From: Dallia pectoralis
Lineage: Eukaryota; Chordata; Actinopteri; Esociformes; Umbridae
Length of the DNA stretch: 64,000 nt
Assembly: GCA_029465975.1 (NCBI GenBank)
Contig: CM055753.1
Coordinates: 11,009,557 to 11,073,556 of the forward strand
Direction: 5' to 3'
Part shown: positions 33,925 through 46,832 of the stretch, piece by piece
Numbering within the stretch: the first letter of the stretch is position 1
How the letters are laid out: each line of letters starts with the position of its first letter
The notes under the pieces: generated by a model
The model's database searches: none
Told to the model about the DNA's origin: nothing
What the model saw: only the letters and a program-made list of their open reading frames with translations
Position numbers and translations under genes: made by a program

Positions 33925-34356
33925 CTGTCTTTATTCATTCAGTCATTCTCACTTGTAACCATTTGCACATTTATTGTCACTCTTCACAGTCAATAATGTA
34001 GTCTTCGTTATTCCAAGACCCTGTTTGTAATGACTTAAGACTGCAGACTTTATTATCGTATTTTTACTTTGGTTATGCAGTATTACTTTTGTCAATTATT
34101 TTTTTATTATCCACTTGCTTTTGCAATTCAAACAAATGAAGCCCTCCAATTGAAATTAAGTGAGAGGGAGGAGGTGGGCAGACAGAGAACACAAGGCAGA
34201 AAAGAGACCTGAGAAATATGTCTGTCCTATTTTTATGGAGGTAGAATATTAAAATAAAGCGATGTGGGCGAAGGAAATAGCCTTAACACCTGTTATTTAA
34301 AACAGTACGTTTACACATATGCAGAAGGTAAAATGATGCTTCTAATTCTGTATCAG
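33925..34356. other. No feature seen
   Basis: AT-rich unique DNA with no supported gene. Confidence 0.5.
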
Positions 34357-35193
34357 GCTTGATGTGGTGATGTATGTGGTGATGTGGTGATGTATGTGGT
34401 GATGTGATGATGTATGTGGTGATGTATGTGATGATGTGGTGATGTATGTGGTGATGTATGTGATGATGTGGTGATGTATGTGGTGATGTGGTGATGTGGT
34501 GATGTGGTGATGTATGTGGTGATGTATGTGGTGATGTATGTGGTGATGTATGTGATGATGTGGTGATGTATGTGGTGATGTATGTGGTGATGTATGTGGT
34601 GATGTGGTGATGTGGTGATGTGGTGATGTATGTGGTGATGTGGTGATGTATGTGGTGATGTGATGATGTATGTGGTGATGTATGTGATGATGTGGTGATG
34701 TATGTGGTGATGTATGTGATGATGTGGTGATGTATGTGGTGATGTATGTGATGATGTGGTGATGTATGTGGTGATGTGGTGATGTGGTGATGTGGTGATG
34801 TATGTGGTGATGTATGTGGTGATGTATGTGGTGATGTATGTGATGATGTGGTGATGTATGTGGTGATGTATGTGATGATGTGGTGATGTATGTGGTGATG
34901 TGATGATGTATGTGGTGATGTATGTGGTGATGTGGTGATGTATGTGGTGATGTATGTGATGATGTGGTGATGTATGTGATGATGTGGTGATGTATGTGAT
35001 GTATGTGGTGATGTATGTGGTGATGTATGTGGTGATGTATGTGATGATGTGGTGATGTATGTGGTGATGTATGTGGTGATGTATGTGATGTATGTGGTGA
35101 TGTATGTGGTGATGTATGTGATGATGTGGTGATGTATGTGATGATGTAGGTGATGTATGTGGTGATGTATGTGGTGATGTGATGATGTATGTG
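34357..35193. repeat. GATGTATGTGGT / GATGTGGT microsatellite, about 840 bp
   Basis: Irregular mixture of 12-bp (TGATGTATGTGG), 6-bp (TGATGT) and 8-bp units with strong G/T strand bias. Several block orders recur, which suggests nested duplications. Confidence 0.95.
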
Positions 35194-35479
35194 ATTATAA
35201 CCACTCACATCTCTCTCTCCCTCTGTCTCTGTTCTCTCACTAAAACACACTCTGCATTTCATATTGGAAAATACGGAGAGATAATATTAATGTGGCTTCC
35301 AGACATCATTGAGTTTTCTATAAATCCTCACCTCACACAGAGTCCCACGGCTGATCCAACACATTCACTGTGTGTGTGTGTGTGTGTTTGAGTGAGTGAG
35401 GAGACTCAGTGCTACAGGCAAACAGATGCAGACGCACACACACACACGTGCACACGCGACGTATACACGTGCATGCGCG

Positions 35480-35652
35480 TGTGTTGGTTGACTGCTGGTC
35501 ATACACACGTGTATGATCGTGTGTGGTTGACTGCTGGTCATACACACGTGTATGATCGTGTGTGGTTGACTGCTGGTCATACACACGTGTATGATCGTGT
35601 GTGGTTGACTGCTGGTCATACACACGTGTATGATCGTGTGTGGTTGACTGCT
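35480..35652. repeat. 37-bp minisatellite with internal palindrome, about 4.5 copies
   Basis: Units contain GTGTGGTTGACTGCTGGTC followed by ATACACACGTGTATGATC. The segment around ACACGTGT is self-complementary, so each unit can form a hairpin. Confidence 0.9.
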
Positions 35653-35781
35653 GGGTACTCATGTCGTTAACATGTTGAGACACGGCGGACATGTTATGGT
35701 TTCCCTATGAAAGGCTCTCGGTCGGCATGGAGATCATCAGAAAGTGACTGCTGACTAGTGAATCACCAGGACTTAGAACTT

Positions 35782-35785
<4 letters not shown>

Positions 35786-35812
<27 letters not shown>
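35786..35812. repeat. CA microsatellite
   Basis: Short uninterrupted CA run. Confidence 0.9.
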
Positions 35813-35813
<1 letters not shown>

Positions 35814-35896
35814 CGCTACCACATGCACAACACAGACATACAGACAGGTATACGGAAACACAAACACGTCTAAACACCCTACACACATTTTGTGAA

Positions 35897-35956
35897 CACG
35901 CGTTATGTAAACACAAGTTATGTGAACACGCGTTATCTGAACACACGTTATCTGAA
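35897..35956. repeat. 15-bp minisatellite (ACACGTTATCTGAAC), left part
   Basis: About four units with GTTATGTGAAC and GTTATCTGAAC variants, ending where the Rex3-like LINE begins. Confidence 0.85.
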
Positions 35957-37839
35957 TTCTGAAGAAGGAGGCCTTCAGGGATATGCTAGCCCTGGGGACT
36001 CCGGAGGCAGTTGCAGGGTACCGATAGGCCCGAAGGGCTGCAGCCGCTGCCGTGTCAGAGGCAAAGCAGCGGGTGTGGGAGAAGTTTGGAGAAGCTATGG
36101 AGAAGGACTTTCGGTCGGCACCAAAATGCTTCTGGAAAACCGTTCGGCACCTCAGAAGGGGAAAACGGGGAACCATCCAAGCTGTGTACAGTAAGGATGG
36201 GACACTGTTGACCTCAACTGATGATGTGATCGGGCGCTGGAAAGAGCATTTTGAGGAGCTCCTGAATCCGACCTACACGCCCTCTAGTACAGAGGCAGAG
36301 CTGGAGGCTGATGGAGGGTCATCGTCAGTTTCCCTGGGGGAAGTCGCTGAGGTAGTCAAACAACTCCACAGTGGCAAAGCCCCAGGGACTGATGAGATTC
36401 GTCCAAAAATGCTAAAAGCTTTGGGTGGGGAAGGGCTGTCTTGGTTGACACGCCTCTTCAACATTGCATGGAAGTCTGGGACAGTGCCAGAGGAGTGGCA
36501 GACCGGGGTGGTGGTTCCCCTCTTTAAAAAGGGGGACCAGAGAGTGTGTGCCAATTACAGAGGTATCACACTCCTCAGCCTCCCTGGTAAAGTGTACTCC
36601 AAAGTGCTGGAAAGGAGGGTTCGGCCAATAGTCGAACCTCAGATTGAAGAGGAACAATGCGGTTTTCGTCCTGGCCGGGAACCACGGACCAGCTCTTTAC
36701 TCTCGCAAGGATCCTGGAGGGGGCCTGGGAGTATGCCCATCCAGTCTACATGTGTTTTGTGGATCTGGAGAAGGCGTATGACCTGGTACCCCGGGATCTT
36801 TTGTGGGAGGTGCTGCGGGAGTATGGGGTGAGGGGTCTCTTCTCAGGGCCATCCAATCTCTGTACGCTCAAAGCATGAGCTGTGTCCGTGTCCTCGGCAG
36901 TAAGTCGGAATCGTTCCAGGTGGGGGTTGGCCTCCGCCAGGGCTGCGCTTTGTCACCAATCCTGTTTGTAATATTCATGGACAGGATATCAAGGCGTAGT
37001 CATGGGGGGAGGGGTTCCCGTTCGGTGGGCTGATGGTCACATCACTGCTTTTTGCGGATGATGTGGTCCTGATGGCCTCATCGGTCGGTGACCTTCAGCA
37101 CTCACTGGATCGGTTCGCAGCCGAGTGTGAAGCGGCTGGGATGAGGGTTAGCACCTCTAAATCTGAGGCCATGACTCTCAGCAGGAAACCGGTGGAGTGC
37201 CTACTCCGGGTAGGGAATGAGTCCTTACTCCAAGTGAAGGAGTTCAAGTACCTCGGGGTCTTGTTCGCGAGTGAGGGAACAATGGAGCGGGAGATTGGTC
37301 GGAGGATCGGAGCAGCGGGGGCGGTGTTGCATTCGCTTCACCGCACCGTTGTGACGAAAAGAGAGCTGAGCCGAAAGGCAAAGCTCTCGATCTACCGGTC
37401 AATCTTTGTTCCTACCCTCACCTATGGTCATGAAAGCTGGGTCATGACCGAAAGAACGAGATCGTGGGTACAAGCGGCCGAAATGGGTTTTCTCAGAAAG
37501 GTGGCTGGCCTCTCCCTTAGGGATAGGGTGAGAAGCTCAGTCATCCGAGAGGAACTCGGAGTAGAGCCGCTGCTCCTTTGCATAGAAAGGAGCCAGTTGA
37601 GGTGGTTCGGGCATCTTGTACGAATGCCACCTGGGCGCCTCCCTAGAGAGGTGTTCCAGGCACGTCCAGCTGGGAGGAGACCTCGGGGAAGACCCAGGAC
37701 TAGGTGGAGAGATTATATCTCCACACTGGCCTGGGAACGCCTCGGGATTCCCCAGTCAGAGCTGGCTAATGTTGCCCGGGAAAGGGAAGTTTGGGGTCCC
37801 CTGCTAGAGCTGCTACCCCCGCGACCCGACCCCGGATAA
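35957..37839 (+). pseudogene. Rex3-like reverse transcriptase, three frameshifts
   Basis: The remnant lacks the endonuclease. RT motifs appear in order: GKAPGTDEIRPKML, GVVVPLFKKGDQRVCANYRG, EEQCGFRPGR, CFVDLEKAYDLVPRD, GLRQGCALSPILFVIFMD and the catalytic LLFADDVVLM. The C-terminal part includes LRWFGHLVRMPPGRLPREVF and ends LLPPRPDPG. The coding frame jumps near 36676 (lost base in GRG), near 36836 (lost G in a G run) and near 37020 (extra C). The last 268 residues (37033-37839) are open. It is a dead copy that keeps the RT palm motif FADD. Confidence 0.88.
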
Positions 37840-37859
37840 GCGGTTGAAGATGAGATGAG
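35957..37859 (+). mobile_element. 5'-truncated Rex3-like LINE (RTE clade)
   Basis: The insert begins in the region upstream of the RT domain and ends with CCCGGATAAGCGGTTGAAG followed by a short GATGA repeat tail, as in Rex3/RTE elements. The stretch at 36496-36515 matches a degenerate Rex3 PCR primer that I recall. The flanks are the 15-bp minisatellite: ACGTTATCTGAA stands at both 35945-35956 and 37860-37871, either a target-site duplication or simply a repeat unit. Confidence 0.85.
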
Positions 37860-38036
37860 ACGTTATCTGAACATGCGTTATCTGAACAAACGTTATCTGA
37901 ACACACGTTACCTGAACACATGTTATCCGAACATACCATTTCTGAACACGTTATCTGAACACATGTTACCTGAACACACGTTATCTGAACACACGTTATC
38001 TGAACAGGCGTTATGTGAACACATTGTGAAAGCGAC
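37860..38036. repeat. 15-bp minisatellite, right part
   Basis: About 11 units of the same GTTATCTGAACACAC repeat continue after the LINE. Confidence 0.9.
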
Positions 38037-41000
38037 TTATAGCAACTGAGGCAAAATATTGCCTAGGCGATACGCTGCTACACAGCTGACCCCTTCTGCC
38101 CTGAATCAACTCAGTGGTAGGGAAAATTCATCATCCAGCCATCAGCGAGTCATCATCCAGTTCATCCTGTCGTCATACAGCCTTCATTTGTATTCGCACA
38201 TAACTTTAGAGAATCTACAAGGAATAATGGGAGAAAAAGCTCAACTCTACATGGCAAAGCCAGTGGACAAACACCAAAAAGACTCAAAGCTCTTCCTCTT
38301 GCCAAAGGCGAATCTCCAAAGTGCAGAATGAAGGTTTTGAATACTTATGTAAATTAGATATTACATTTTTGGCTTTGTCATTACAGGTAATTGAGTGTAC
38401 TTGAAAAATATGTATATATATATGTTTTCATAGGCCAAAACACAACAGAAGTCACTGTATTTATATATATTTATATATATATTATAAAACAGGGAAAACG
38501 GGGGTGTTTTTTGTCCTTGCCCATGTGTGTGTGTGACAGCCTATCTCTGTAACCTGTGCTCAAATCTCCATGGTCCCAATCCAAAGGCAACATATCTTTT
38601 TACAGCGTCCTCTTGGCAGGGTTCTGTGTGGGCAGAGCTGGTTCATCAATAATGCATACTAGACTGAGTGCCAGCCCTTACGGAGAACCACTATTGCAAA
38701 TGACAACTTTCAGTTCCTCTAGCTAGGACGTCAATTAGATAATACTCTTATACTGGAGTTTTTTTCTCCCATCTGTATTAAACATCTCTGCTATCTTTTC
38801 TCTCCTCTCATCATTTAATCTTGTCTCATCTCCTCTCCTTTTCTCTCCACTCATCCTTTTCCACCTTTTCGCTTGTCTTCATGTTGTCAAAATGTGGTTG
38901 TAACGTTAAAATGTTGCAGGGTTCTGCTAGAACGTTATAACGAGTAAATGGTTCTGACAGAGTTGTCTCATGTTTAACACTTTGCCAAAGCCTAACAGAT
39001 GATGGCCTGAGAGAAGAAACCTGTCTACTCATCCTGCAACTGGTTGCGTGTTCTGGCTCGCTTCTTGTCTCCACCTCTCAAACTCGGTCAACATGTATCT
39101 TCCTCTCACGGCCCTACTCTTCTCCACCTCCTGCATCCCGCTCTCCGGTTTTCCTTTAGTCTCTCTGTCTTCTTCTATCCCTCCTCCCATCTGTCCTGGT
39201 TTCATCCTGTCATCATATATCCCTCTCATCTGTTCCATCCCTCTCTCCCCTTCTGTCCTTTTCTTCCCCGTCCATCCTTACTCCATCTGTCCAGTTTTAT
39301 CCATTACTTCCTCTCCCTCTTGTTTTATCCCTATTTCAGAAATGCCAGATGTGCCCTGAATTGTGCCACACAGACTGATGTTTTCACAACCCGCCCAGGT
39401 TTAAGAATGTCCTGCATCTATCAATAACAAAGGTAGTAGATGTTATACTATAGCTAGTACATCAGGTTCAGATTATACCGTCTGGGTGAATGTTTGTAAG
39501 GCACCCGAAATATATGCATTATAAAAAAATGATTAATGTAGTTAGTACTCCACTGGTTAACATGTGCTCATGGCAACGGGTCACAAATCCTGCTGTAATC
39601 TGTACGGTCCGTGTCCGGTTACCGTCCTCGTGCGTGCCACCTGTCAGGTCTCAAGTTCACTGCCCGGAAAACCGACTTCCACTCCGTCGGAACGCTGCAC
39701 TCTTCCTTCCTGACAGTTTCCTGGAATACTCAGCACCTGTTGTCACTTACCTGATCCTTTGTTTGTCACAGTGTCCAGTCCGAGTCCCCTGTCTATTCCG
39801 ATGTTTTGTTTATGCATTACTGAGCCGTTCGTAGTGTTTGCTATTGTCTAGAGAATACTTACCAGACCTGGAATTTATTTGATTCCTTGTTCTGACATTT
39901 AATCACCCAAGTTATTACCTGCTGCTGTTTCATAAAACAACACTCCTCAGTTGGAGCCATCAACACCTGCTTCTGGTTTATTACATATTCACACAAAGTT
40001 CCACCTAAAACAGGAGTTCATCCATTTTGGGTGTGATATAAAAAAGAAATCCGGGGCCATATGATCTGAAGGAAATGCATTTCTAATGACGTGAACATTT
40101 GGCGGGTGATTCGCAAATGCAGCTCAGATACCACCACAAGATTTTTGGTAAGTCCATCTTTTGTCTGCCGTCTCAATCACCAGGTCTTTCTCCAGAGCCC
40201 CACAGCCCTGCTCTACGCCTCCGTATGATACGCAGTCGCGGTTCTGGCCAGTTGTTAGTCCGTCAACATTCCACTGTGTTCTAGCTTTCTGTTGATAGTC
40301 ACCAGTGGCTGAAATGTTGGGTTCTCCACTGCAGGTCAAGGGTTATTCTCTAGCTGTTTAAGCCCCCACCCTTGTTTGTTCTCATCTCGTGTAAACCTGT
40401 TAATGATTTTGGCTGTGTTGATTGTTGTATTTGTCTTTTAACCCACTCGTTTCTCTACCTATCTGTCTGTTATTTCTTTCCACTTAACATATTTATTTCT
40501 CCGTCTGTCTCAATATACTTTACTTTCTTTCTCCATTTAATTTTTTCACAAATGTCCTTGATTAGTTGTAATTTCATCCTCCTCTTCCCTCTCTCTGGAC
40601 AGCCGGGTCCTTCACCGTTCTATTCTGAGCGAAAGGTTGTTTCACAGTAATGCTTCCGTTTTGAACTTCCTGCATTCGAAAATGCTACGCAACCTGTGCA
40701 GAAGCTTCATGGACACATACAGGGACACAAACAAACAAGACCAAATAATAAAATGTACCCACCGTTCAAAGTCCTTATCTAACAAACAGGAATTGATACC
40801 AAGATCTTACGTCACATTGTCATGGGTATTTCTCTCAGGAGCTTTCTAGGCCACATATCCTTCGACAGAGAAGGCACAGATTTATTACGGGCACCACCGG
40901 GGAGCCATCTTAATAAATTAGTCTAAATTGGTCCAATTAACCTCATCTTTGTGGAAGTTATTGGAACGTCTGTGTGTGTATCCCTGGGGATTGTGGGTCG

Positions 41001-44000
41001 TATTTTTATACAGAAAGTGGAAGAGGTCAAATTTGTCTGATACGCTCTAATTCGCGCTCCCGTTGCATTAATGAGAGGTTCATTTGCATGCGTAAATAAT
41101 GACATGTGACAGAATAGCGCTTCCTTTTCTAGTTCCTTCGCCGAGTCCCAAATGACCCTGCATTCTGTTAGTAGTAGCGATGTCTATGGCCTAAGTTTGT
41201 GCACTGCGTAAGAAATAGGGTAGCAGTTGGGACACATATCTTATGTCTAGTCCCCAGGGATGGAGAGATTAAGGGGGGAGGGGGTTGAAATATTAAAGGA
41301 GGTGGGAGGGCTGTGGGCGGTTATGTTTAAAACAATAAGCAGGTCTGCTGGTAATTAGCTGATAATTGGCTGGTAATTAGCTGATAATTAGGGCCGGGCT
41401 GTTGATGTTTAATAGTACTGAAGCAGATCACTTGCTATGACAGATGAAGGCGTTAACGTGTCGAGGTCTTTGTGCGGTCACAGAACTGCATCTAAACTTC
41501 TAGACGATTTCCAGATAAACAATGAAAAACAGGTTTTTGTAGAGATTGTCGGGATAAGAAGTAACAGAGATACAAATGCCAGAAATATTTAGTAGAGATC
41601 GTAGACAGAGTTTAAAATAAAAGATAAAAACGGTAGAGGCCACAGGGAAAAGTAGAATTACGACGGAGACGACATCGGCGACAAAGACTCCACTGGTCAG
41701 ATGAATTATGGCACCTGGAAAGCTCACGTTAATTAAAAAGGACTGGACATGATGAAAATGGTCTGGGGGTGAAGGGAAACAGAGAGTGGGGGGGTTGCCA
41801 TGGGAACAACATAGATGGGTTGATTCAGAGAATATGGTTCATTGTGTGTGTGTGTGTGTCTGTCTGGGTTGACGTGTTGATTGTCTGTATAGTTCTGGGG
41901 TCACCAATTACTTGCCTGTAAATCACTAAAGCTCTCATGTGTAGCTTCCCGGTCTGTTACCCAGAGACGTTTATATGGAAAACATTGGGGTAACAAAACG
42001 CAACGAGGTGTTCAACGCACGTGCCCAGATACATGACTTTTTCAAATGTTCTTCTGCTTTGCCTTCTTCTGGTTTGCTCTCTGTATTCCTGGACTGATGA
42101 TCAACTGGCCACAGCCAATTGTCTTACTTGGAGAATGAACACAGTCCTTGACTCGGTTTGGACTGGCGTCTGGCGGTTGGAATGGGGACGTGTATACAGG
42201 CAGACTTGGTTGTCTGGCCCTGGGTGCCAGATTGAACCTACCCTGATGGGTGTACTGGTTTGACCCAAGGGGTAAATCATTACAATCCTGCAGCTGATCG
42301 ATTTTGTCTGTAATCAAGATACGGCGAGCAAGTCTGTACAAACATAAATCACCTATGGGTGCAAAGCAGACCAGCTGAGACCAGACTATAAATAGGCTGC
42401 TACAGCAGATCTGATGGTGATGTATATTGAGTAATGGAGTGATTCACTTAGGAAACAAACCTTATGTGTGTGTCTGTATGTGTGTGTCTGTGTGGGCATG
42501 TGTAGTGTGCGGACATCAGGCAAAAAAGTACATAGTCGATTCCCGCGAAACACAGCGGATAATGGAGCATAAACAAAAAATAAAAAAAAATAAACGAGGA
42601 AGACTACAATGGCTCTACATCCAAATGACAGCGTCACCCATGACTTCAACATCGTGATGTCCGTTTCATTTCTCTGCAGAAATATGTTTAGCTCAAGTAC
42701 TCTGACATAAGCACCCGATGTCCTTTTGAAAAATGTTTTTTTTGCCTTGGCTCAAGCAAATCTGGCTTTGCTTTTGTTCAGACTGTGGTTATATCACAAC
42801 ACTAGCTTCTTCGGCTTAATTACTATGCATTCTTTTTAATTTTTCATGAATGTCTCGAAGGTGCCATGAATGTTGGTAAAGATTGCTGAAAGCTGCCTCA
42901 GTGCTTAATCTAATGAATTCACTTGGGAAATACACGATATAATAATGATTAAGATTTATACCTTCCTCTTCATTTATAACGTCACAATATCTGCGTCGTT
43001 TTCCCAAAGTGTGCACTCGTTCTATTTAATCCCCGCTTTGCAAGCAATAAGGGTTTCAAACATTGAGTCCTTGTACTGACTTCTGCTCTGATATCGGCAG
43101 TTAAATGTCTACAATGCATTCATATTACTGTATGTCTCTAGCTATTACAAAATAAGACTACAGCCATGCTTCACATTGTCAGTTTCATCGGGCAAAATAG
43201 TTTTATCATGCAATAAAAACTTGTGAGATTCTCAGCGTTGACAATGTCATTGAGCCAAACTGGTTAGGCCAAAAGGGCCATACATTTGGTCAAATATTCT
43301 AGTAAATATTATATATTTGTTGAAAAATGCTACCATTTCTCCTTACAGATTGGTTTCTGACCAGAATTTTATTAAGCCGGTTTATAAAATAAAATAAAAA
43401 GGCTTGTTCAGCATTTAATTAGATTTTTTGGTCCGTGACTATTTTTAAAATGTGTCCGTGAAATCATCCCTTTATGTTTATGGTCGCAACTTAGGCACTT
43501 CAAGGCTGTACTTTCATCTATTGGTCCACTCAAAGACTTGCAAATATTTTTCTGACTGCTCACACCATCGCAAGGAAGCAAACAAATCTGCGCACCAATT
43601 AAATGTGGATTCAAACTTAACACTGCATGCTCCCTTAGAGGCAATTGCAATTTTAGAAACTAATTGCCACAAGAAACTAGCTAACTGACAGGAAAAAACA
43701 GACAAATCCCAAACCGTAAACCAAGAATCCAGAAAGTGTGAACAGTAAAGCTGTTCCAACATCGAAGTATTTCGCTTGGAAAGCTGGTAGAACATCGAAG
43801 GCTGTATTCTGGAGCCTATTGCGACGAATCCACTTAAAGCCCTGCTTTCTCTGCTCGTCCTTCTTCTATTATCCTTTACTGGGATCCTCTGTCATCAACC
43901 GTACTAAGACGGCTGAGTCACTGGCTTACTCATGCTTTCCCATGTCATTCCTAATATGCTGCATCAGGTCATGCTCCCAGAATGATGGGCTGCATCTTGC

Positions 44001-45904
44001 CAAGGTCTTTCGCTCTTCTCAAGGAAGGTTGACTCACCGACAAGCTCTGTCAGGTCATGAATAAATAGGTCGTATGTCGGCCACACTCAGCCTTGTCTCA
44101 TGGTAGTTTTAAAAAACTGGTCCCCGTCCTTGTTAAGCTCAATGTATCGCCTAGAACAAATATCACCATTTACACGATGGATCCAAAGACATGTTTTACC
44201 GGATAGTGTTATGGGATAAGCAGTGTTCTCTACGAACACAACACTTGGCATTTAAGACAGAATGTTACAGTCCATGGCCGGTCTTAATCAGAATCACGTG
44301 TTTAATCACCATGAATGTCTATACAGACAAGGAATGCATCTATGCCTGTGAACCCTGTTCTTAGTTTACATTGGCCTCCCAGTCAGTTTCGATGGATGCC
44401 TCACTCTTCTAATAATGAATTTTATAATGCCCAGGGGAATGTGTAAAGTCTGGGATATCTTTATGCTTGCTGCTTCTTTGAGAACGTCGTGATTGACTTG
44501 TTTTGAATGTTTCTCCGTCTTCATGGAGTCACTGTTTGGATATGATCTCCCTGATACTCTAGCACCTTCAAGTTACCCGGTTATTTACTCTGAGATTATG
44601 CAACACTTTCTTTTCACACATGTAAACTCAAAACAACTAATTATTTGACGGCTAAAGGCAACTTCAGCTCCATCTCCGGTTTCATAGCTACCGTGTTTGT
44701 TTTTCCGATTGTGAGAATGAGTGCATGTGATATGTCACAGGTTGTTTCCCATGGCACATGCCAGGGCGTGTATAAACTAGGCCATGTGTTCTCCTCAGGG
44801 ACACCAGCCAAACCTTGCATTTGATCTATTCCAGCGCTAGCACACCTGACACAACTTGTCAGCAAATCACCAAGCCCATGATTAGTGAAGCAGGTGAGCT
44901 AGTCGAAGACTACAAAGAAACGGAGATGCGTCTGGAGTCCCAGAGGTGCTCAGTTATCAACGGGGAAACGTCACCTGTGAATGAAAGACAAGATAAAGGG
45001 AGATAAGACGAGCAGGTGGGAGAAAAACAAATGTAAAAATATAAGTATTGCAGCTGACTTTTGATATTGTACTGGTTTCATAAGATTTAATCCAAAGGGG
45101 GTTTACTTTGGTTTGCACTGAAAATCGTTAGCACTCTGGAAGACGCTGTTTGTCCTGTATAGACGAAGGCTCCTTTACTGAACGAGTCTCTTTCCAAAAG
45201 TGCAGCAGACATCAAAAGAGAACAATTCCACAAGAACGGCCACTAAACGTCCCCTGAAACCACCAAATGATCGATGCGAGGCAGAACAACACAACTTGAG
45301 TTTGGCTCCCAACTTCGAGGAAACTGTCTAATCTAGACGTGGATTTGAGAAGATTTGTAAAAAACATCATCCTAACCCAAAAAAATATTTCTCATAACAG
45401 GCACAGTGTATTCCTTTCTAAAGTAAACTGATGGAAACTGTCTAAAAATAGTTTGGATCCTTTTGACCTCACAGATGCCAGGGTCGCGGTGTGTGTGCTC
45501 CGATCACCCATATTTACACTGTGTGTGTGTGTGTGTGTGTGTGCGCAAGACAACTCATCAATCGTCAAATAAGGGGCCCTGGAGGAGAAAAAGATATACT
45601 GGTACACTCGGCAGAAGAATTAATTGTATTAACAGCTTTATGGTCTACGTGAGAGAGGAAGATAAAACCAGTAGACCGGTAGAGATAAAAGAAAAGGCAG
45701 AAAAACACACAGAGGGACGGAGCAATAGTGTGGACGTGGAACCAGATGCCGCTGTCTTAGTAATACGGCTGGGCGGGGGTCTGACGGAGGTGGATGTTGG
45801 ATCAGAAGATAGCATGTTGTTAAAGATGACCTTTAGTGGACAGACAGGACATGAGTCGCAAACAGACCGGGCAAAAACGTGGCTGCAAATATGTCAACCG
45901 TTAA
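38037..45904. other. Gene-poor unique DNA
   Basis: Nearly 8 kb without a convincing exon, RNA gene or large repeat. It contains an AT-rich stretch at 38408-38485, short GT runs near 41845, 42465 and 45522, and the hairpin repeat at 41145-41233. Open frames stay below about 110 residues and show no recognisable domain. Confidence 0.5.
41145..41233. repeat. 89-bp hairpin repeat (MITE-like)
   Basis: GTCCCAAATGACCCT at the left is imperfectly inverted as AGGGTAGCAGTTGGGAC at the right. TGCACTGCG in the middle matches the salmonid/pike-type hairpin repeat also seen near 11561 and in half form near 31220. Confidence 0.5.
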
Positions 45905-46150
45905 CTGAACCTCTATGTCCTGTTGTCCCTCTGTCTCTACGTTACACTGAACCTCTATGTCCAGTTGTCCCTCTGTCTCTACGTTATAATGAACCTCTAT
46001 GTCCTGTTGTCCCTCTGTCTCTACGTTACACTGAACCTCTATGTCCTGTTGTCCCTCTGTCTCTACGTTACACTGAACCTCTATGTCCAGTTGTCCCTCT
46101 GTCTCTACGTTATAATGAACCTCTATGTCCAGTTGTCCCTCTGTCTCAAA
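45905..46150. repeat. 42-bp minisatellite, about 6 copies
   Basis: Units start GAACCTCTATGTCCTGTTGT and end CTCTACGTTACACT, with CCAGTTGT and ATAAT variants. The unit length is divisible by 3, so it sits inside long open frames on both strands. Confidence 0.92.
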
Positions 46151-46523
46151 TGTATTATTTGTCTTTCTCATTTTGTCTTTCAACCGCACCTAACTGAACA
46201 CTACACCAGAGAATGCTATTTTAAAACAATCTCTTGTGTCTTTCTCCTCTCAGTTTCTCTTCTGTGCTCCTTTTGTCTCTGTTCCTCTGTCAGCTTGTTC
46301 CACTTTCTCCTGATCTAGACAGAATTTGTATTCCATCGTTGCCGTCCTAAACTGTCAGTAGCCTTGTCTGCTATCTGCAAATCCTTGTTTGATTACTGAT
46401 TGTGTGCTATTTACTGAGAGTTGTTTTTTTACTCCTGCATAGTTTCCAGTGACTCATGCAATGGAACATGGGGAGTTTCATTATTTATGCATTGATCTGC
46501 AGCAATGCAAAATTGGGTGTGCA

Positions 46524-46524
<1 letters not shown>

Positions 46525-46568
<44 letters not shown>

Positions 46569-46580
46569 ATGCGTGTGTGT
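46525..46580. repeat. GT microsatellite
   Basis: (GT)n run with one ACATGC interruption. Confidence 0.9.
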
Positions 46581-46639
46581 GAAACGAGTAGGGTGCTTTA
46601 TGAAGCGAGTAGCTAGACGACCTGATGAGTGTTTTGCTC

Positions 46640-46722
46640 GAGAGATGGTGGAGAGAGAGAGATGGTGGAGAGAGAGAGATGGTGGAGAGAGAGAGATGGT
46701 GGAGAGAAAGAGAGAGATGGTG

Positions 46723-46754
<32 letters not shown>

Positions 46755-46832
46755 TGGTGGAGAGAGAGAGAGAGAGAGGGAGAGAGATGGTGGCGAGAGA
46801 GAGATGGTGGAGAGAGAGAGAGAGGGTGGTGT
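46640..46832. repeat. GAGAGAGATGGTG purine repeat
   Basis: 15-bp GAGAGAGATGGTGGA units merge into (GA)n. Confidence 0.9.

Noticed and set aside
33064..33996. Open frames of up to 310 residues (NNTVNIIQ, KQYCKHNP and reverse-strand repeats)
   Set aside because: These arise from the 24-bp minisatellite on both strands. There is no non-repeat domain and no plausible gene structure.
34342..35262. A 306-residue His/Thr-rich minus-strand frame
   Set aside because: It is a product of the GATGTATGTGGT microsatellite; overlapping frames are open as well.
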